From Platerodrilus igneus (taxonomy: Eukaryota; Arthropoda; Insecta; Coleoptera; Lycidae), in NCBI GenBank assembly GCA_036346225.1, contig JARFIW010000115.1, positions 1,240,001 to 1,304,000 of the forward strand: a stretch of 64,000 bases of DNA, given 5' to 3'. Below, one piece after another: positions 61,171-64,000 of this stretch (position 1 is its first letter; the number at the start of each line of letters is the position of its first letter). Made by a program: the position numbers and the translations under genes. The notes under the pieces are model-generated. The model was given only the letters and a program-made list of their open reading frames with translations, did no database searches and was not told the DNA's origin.

Positions 61171-63120
61171 TTGAACAAGACGTTTTTATGGAAAACGAAG
61201 TAAACAGTGGTTTTTTATTCCAAGCAAACTGTATATTCTTTGGAAAAGAAAACTGGTTGCTCTTTCTATTACAAAAAAAAATTGGCATCACTTGGGAAAT
61301 GAAAATAGGAAGGGTTCTTTCTATTCCGAGCACATTCTTTGGAAAAATAAATTATCTGATCTTTCTATTCCAAAGAATAAGCGTTCTTTGGGAAACGAAA
61401 TTAAGTAGAACTGTATTTATTTCTAGCGAAACTAAACAGTTTTTGGAAACGAAACGAAACACGGCCGTGCTGTCTGTATTCCTAGCGAAATTAAACACTT
61501 TTTGGAAAACGAAACGGCGTTCTTTCTTTTCTAAAAATATAGACGTTTTTTGGAAAACGAAAGTAAGCAGCAAGCTTTTTATTCCAAGCAAACTCTTTGG
61601 AAAAGAAAACTGGTTGCTCTTTCTATTACAAAAAAAACTGACATCACTTGGGAAACGAAAATAAGAAGTGCTCTTTCTATTCCAAGCATATTCTTTGGAA
61701 AAAAATTATCTGCTCTTTTTATTCCAAAGAAGAATAAGCGTTCTTTGGAAACGTAAATAGGCGGAGTCTTTTTATTCTGAGCGGAACTCCATATTTTTTG
61801 TAAAAAATCGACCTTTTGTATTCTGAAGAAAAATATTTCTTTGGGAAGCGAAAATATTCAAAATTCTTTGTATTCTGATTGAAACTAGATACTTTTTGGA
61901 AAAAAAATTATTTGTGTTTTTTATTACAAAAAAAATCACTTGGAAAACGTGAATAGGAAGAGTTCTTTCTATTTTGAGCATATTCCTTGGAAAAAATTAT
62001 CTGCTCTTTCTATTCCAAAGAAGAGTACGCGTTCTTTAGGAAACGACACTAAGCAGTGCTGTCTCCACTCCTAGCAAAACTAAACTCTTTTGGAAAAAGA
62101 AACTCGGTTTTTTCTATTCTAAAAATATGGATGTTTTTTGGAAAACGAAAGTAAGCAGTGCTCTTTTTACTACAAGCAAACTGGATGTCCTTTGGAAAAG
62201 AAAACTGGCTGCTCTTTTTATTACAAAAAAATTGGCATCACTTGGGAAACGCAAATAGGAAAGGTTTTTTCTATTCCGAACACATTCTTTAGAAAAAAAT
62301 TGTCTACTCTTTCTATCCAAAGAAGAATAAGCGTTCTTTGGAAACGAAAATAGGCGGAGTCTTTTTATCCCGAGCAAAAATCCATATTTTTTGTAAAAAA
62401 TCGACCTCTTCTATTCTGAAGAAAAATACGAGTTCTTTGGGAAGCGAAAATAAATAGGATTCTTTCTATTCCGATTGAAACTAGATACTTTTTGGAAAAA
62501 ATCGGTTGCTCTTGCTATTACAAAAAAAAATTGACATCACTTGGGATACGAAAATAAGAAGGGTTCTTTATATTCCGAGCAAATATCTGCTCTTTCTATT
62601 CCAAAAAAGAGTAAGTGTTCTTTGGAAAACGAAACTAAGCAGTGCTGTTTCTGTTCCGAGCAAAACTAAACACTTTTTGGAAAAGAAAACTCGGCTGTTC
62701 TTTCTATTCTAAAAAATATAGACGTTCTTTGTAAAACGAAAGTAAGCAGCGATCTTTTATTGTAGGCAAACTGGATATTTTTGGAAAAAAAATTGGTTGC
62801 TCTTTCTATTCCAAAAAGAAAAATTGGCATCACTTGGGAAACGAAAATAGGAAGAGCTCTTTCTATTCCGAGAATATTCGTTGCAAAAAATGGTCTGTTT
62901 TTTCTATTCTAAAAAAGAATAAACTTTCTTTGGGAAAAGAAACTAAACAGTGCTGTCTCTATTCCCAGCGAAACCAAACACTTTTTGGAAAACGAAAGTA
63001 AGCGGTGTTTTTTTTTTATTCCAAGCAAATTGGATATTCTTTGGAATAGAAAATCGGTTGATCTTTCTATGTTGAAGAAAAATAGGCGCTCTTTGGGTAA
63101 CGAATGTAGCCTTTTTTTTC
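61170..63120. repeat. Tandem family F, right block
   Basis: Continues the TTTGGAAAACGAAA / CTTTCTATTCC subunit pattern. Recurring longer elements include AAGCAGTGCTGT (about 62,052, 62,637 and 62,946), GGCGGAGTCTTTTTAT with CCATATTTTTTGTAAAAAAT (61,750-61,810 and 62,350-62,400, about 600 bp apart) and ACAAAAAAAAATTGGCATCA. Copies match those left of the island, so the island probably split one array. Confidence 0.85.
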
Positions 63121-63390
63121 GATTCCACACGAAAAGAAAATTCTTCGACAAGAAATCGGCTTTCTTCTCGTTACAAAAGCAAAAAGTTAGTAGTTTGAAA
63201 GCCTTGTCAAAGCTGATAGTGGTAAACTCCCTGAAATACATCAAGCCAGAAGCTTGATAATCTTAATTACAACTTTTTCGTTGTAGCTGTAAACAAACCT
63301 CCAAAATTCCAGTGGATTTTGATATTTGAGTTGGAGAAGCATCAATTATTTTATTCAAAACATTAGTTACATTAACAAAGTAATACATAC
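63120..63390. other. Right-flank sequence below the candidate exon
   Basis: Family F fades out near 63,120. The rest is low-copy A+T-rich sequence. On the minus strand TTTACAG|CTACAACG at 63,287/63,286 would be a usable acceptor for the candidate exon above it, followed in frame by seven codons (LQRKSCN) and a TAA at 63,265-63,263. This is speculative. Confidence 0.3.
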
Positions 63391-63442
63391 CTGCATTTGT
63401 AGACGTAGAGCTGCTTCCATACGTACAATCTTCTGCTTCTCA
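63391..63442 (-). other. Candidate 52 bp coding exon (gene unknown)
   Basis: Bounded on the minus strand by an acceptor TTTTTTTTGTCTTGTAAG|T and a donor ATGCAG|GTATGT. The frame between them is open, EKQKIVRMEAALRLQMQ, strongly helical and coiled-coil-like. The signals and composition stand out from surrounding sequence, but I do not recognise the protein and no second exon is secure. The GTAAGTGAG overlapping the acceptor could itself be a donor, which would give a different model. Confidence 0.35.
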
Positions 63443-64000
63443 CTTACAAGACAAAAAAAACAATTGTAAAGAAAGAATTTTATTGCGTTCAGGAAATTTT
63501 ACATATGTTTCGTAACTTCCGTAATTTTATAACTATAAACTATTTCGTGTTTACATTCGTTCATCTCACGTACACTTTTCGCATTCACCTAAGTACGAGT
63601 TTCGAATTTAGAAATTATAAAACTAATACAAAATAGCAATACTCGATTTGCATAAATATACCAGAAAACACTCTTAAGAGAGGAACGTAATCCGTACTCT
63701 CAATAGAATTTTGAATAACTTCAAAAATATATACAATTTCTCGTTCTAATTCTATCAATCATGCATATTTCATTAGTTTAAAATTAAATAATAGTTGGGT
63801 GACGTTGTGGATGATTTTCTTAAAGCCTGCGAGAGCTCGATCGAGTTGTACGTACAACCCATGGTATATAAAATGCAAAGTAACATTCAAATTACTAAAT
63901 AAAATAAACATGGAGAAGATAATTCGGCTCATGTACCAGAAAATCTTCATTTGTTAGGTTTATATACCCAAACCCAGCTCGTCGAAACTAAATGTCATCC
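63443..64000. other. Right-edge low-copy sequence
   Basis: A+T-rich with no tandem unit, recognised gene or RNA. A 63-codon minus-strand frame at 63,759-63,950 lacks splice context and family resemblance and is not called. Confidence 0.5.

Noticed and set aside
61188..61664. 158-codon plus-strand frame in family F
   Set aside because: It follows the tandem F subunits, with low-complexity Phe/Lys/Ser-rich translation and similar frames on the opposite strand.
63759..63950. 63-codon minus-strand frame near the right edge
   Set aside because: A hydrophobic A+T-rich translation with no splice context or recognisable family; expected by chance in this composition.

Overview
This is a repeat-dominated window from an animal nuclear genome, probably an invertebrate. 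The evidence is one conserved gene with six coding exons, GT-AG introns (three of them only 44-47 bp), a tRNA-derived SINE-like insertion, inverted-repeat elements and at least six unrelated tandem-repeat families. There is no bacterial or phage architecture. Species cannot be fixed from the sequence alone.

Layout. 1-700: left flank with a diverged ~240 bp duplication. About 700-43,640: one huge A+T-rich satellite array (family A, ~151-154 bp monomer, roughly 280 copies). Four monomer types (here a, b, c, d) form higher-order repeats of ~611 bp (a-b-c-d) and ~459 bp (a-c-d). Both edges are diverged, and a central zone (about 28.6-39.6 kb) is full of small deletions concentrated at the positions that differ between monomer types, which looks like a consensus/assembly artefact. 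43,651-44,232: a ~580 bp foldback element that is almost entirely an imperfect palindrome.

44,388-56,173, minus strand: an apparently intact gene for Mediator subunit 27 (MED27; 295 aa, six coding exons, canonical splice sites). Exons 1-4 lie within 690 bp (55,488-56,173). Intron 4 is 10.1 kb and is almost entirely repeats: tandem family C (~190 bp), split by a second foldback element and by a nested array (family B, ~143 bp monomer, ~430 bp trimer higher-order repeat), then family D (~205 bp) carrying a hairpin insertion, a SINE-like insertion and a possible retrotransposon remnant. Exon 5 (45,144-45,350), a 624 bp intron 5 and exon 6 (44,388-44,519) follow, then an AATAAA signal 57 nt beyond the stop codon.

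56.7-63.1 kb holds two more tandem families: E (~240 bp dimer of two ~120 bp halves) and F (~50 bp subunits in ~300/600 bp higher-order repeats). F is interrupted at 60,781-61,170 by a unique island with a possible minus-strand exon. 63.1-64.0 kb is low-copy sequence with another possible minus-strand exon.

The only gene I can name is MED27. The many long open frames between 1.2 and 43.4 kb are by-products of a monomer close to 153 bp (51 codons) and are not proposed as proteins. The main points of interest are the higher-order satellite, its damaged-looking centre, nested satellite growth inside a conserved gene's intron, and the foldback element pair.
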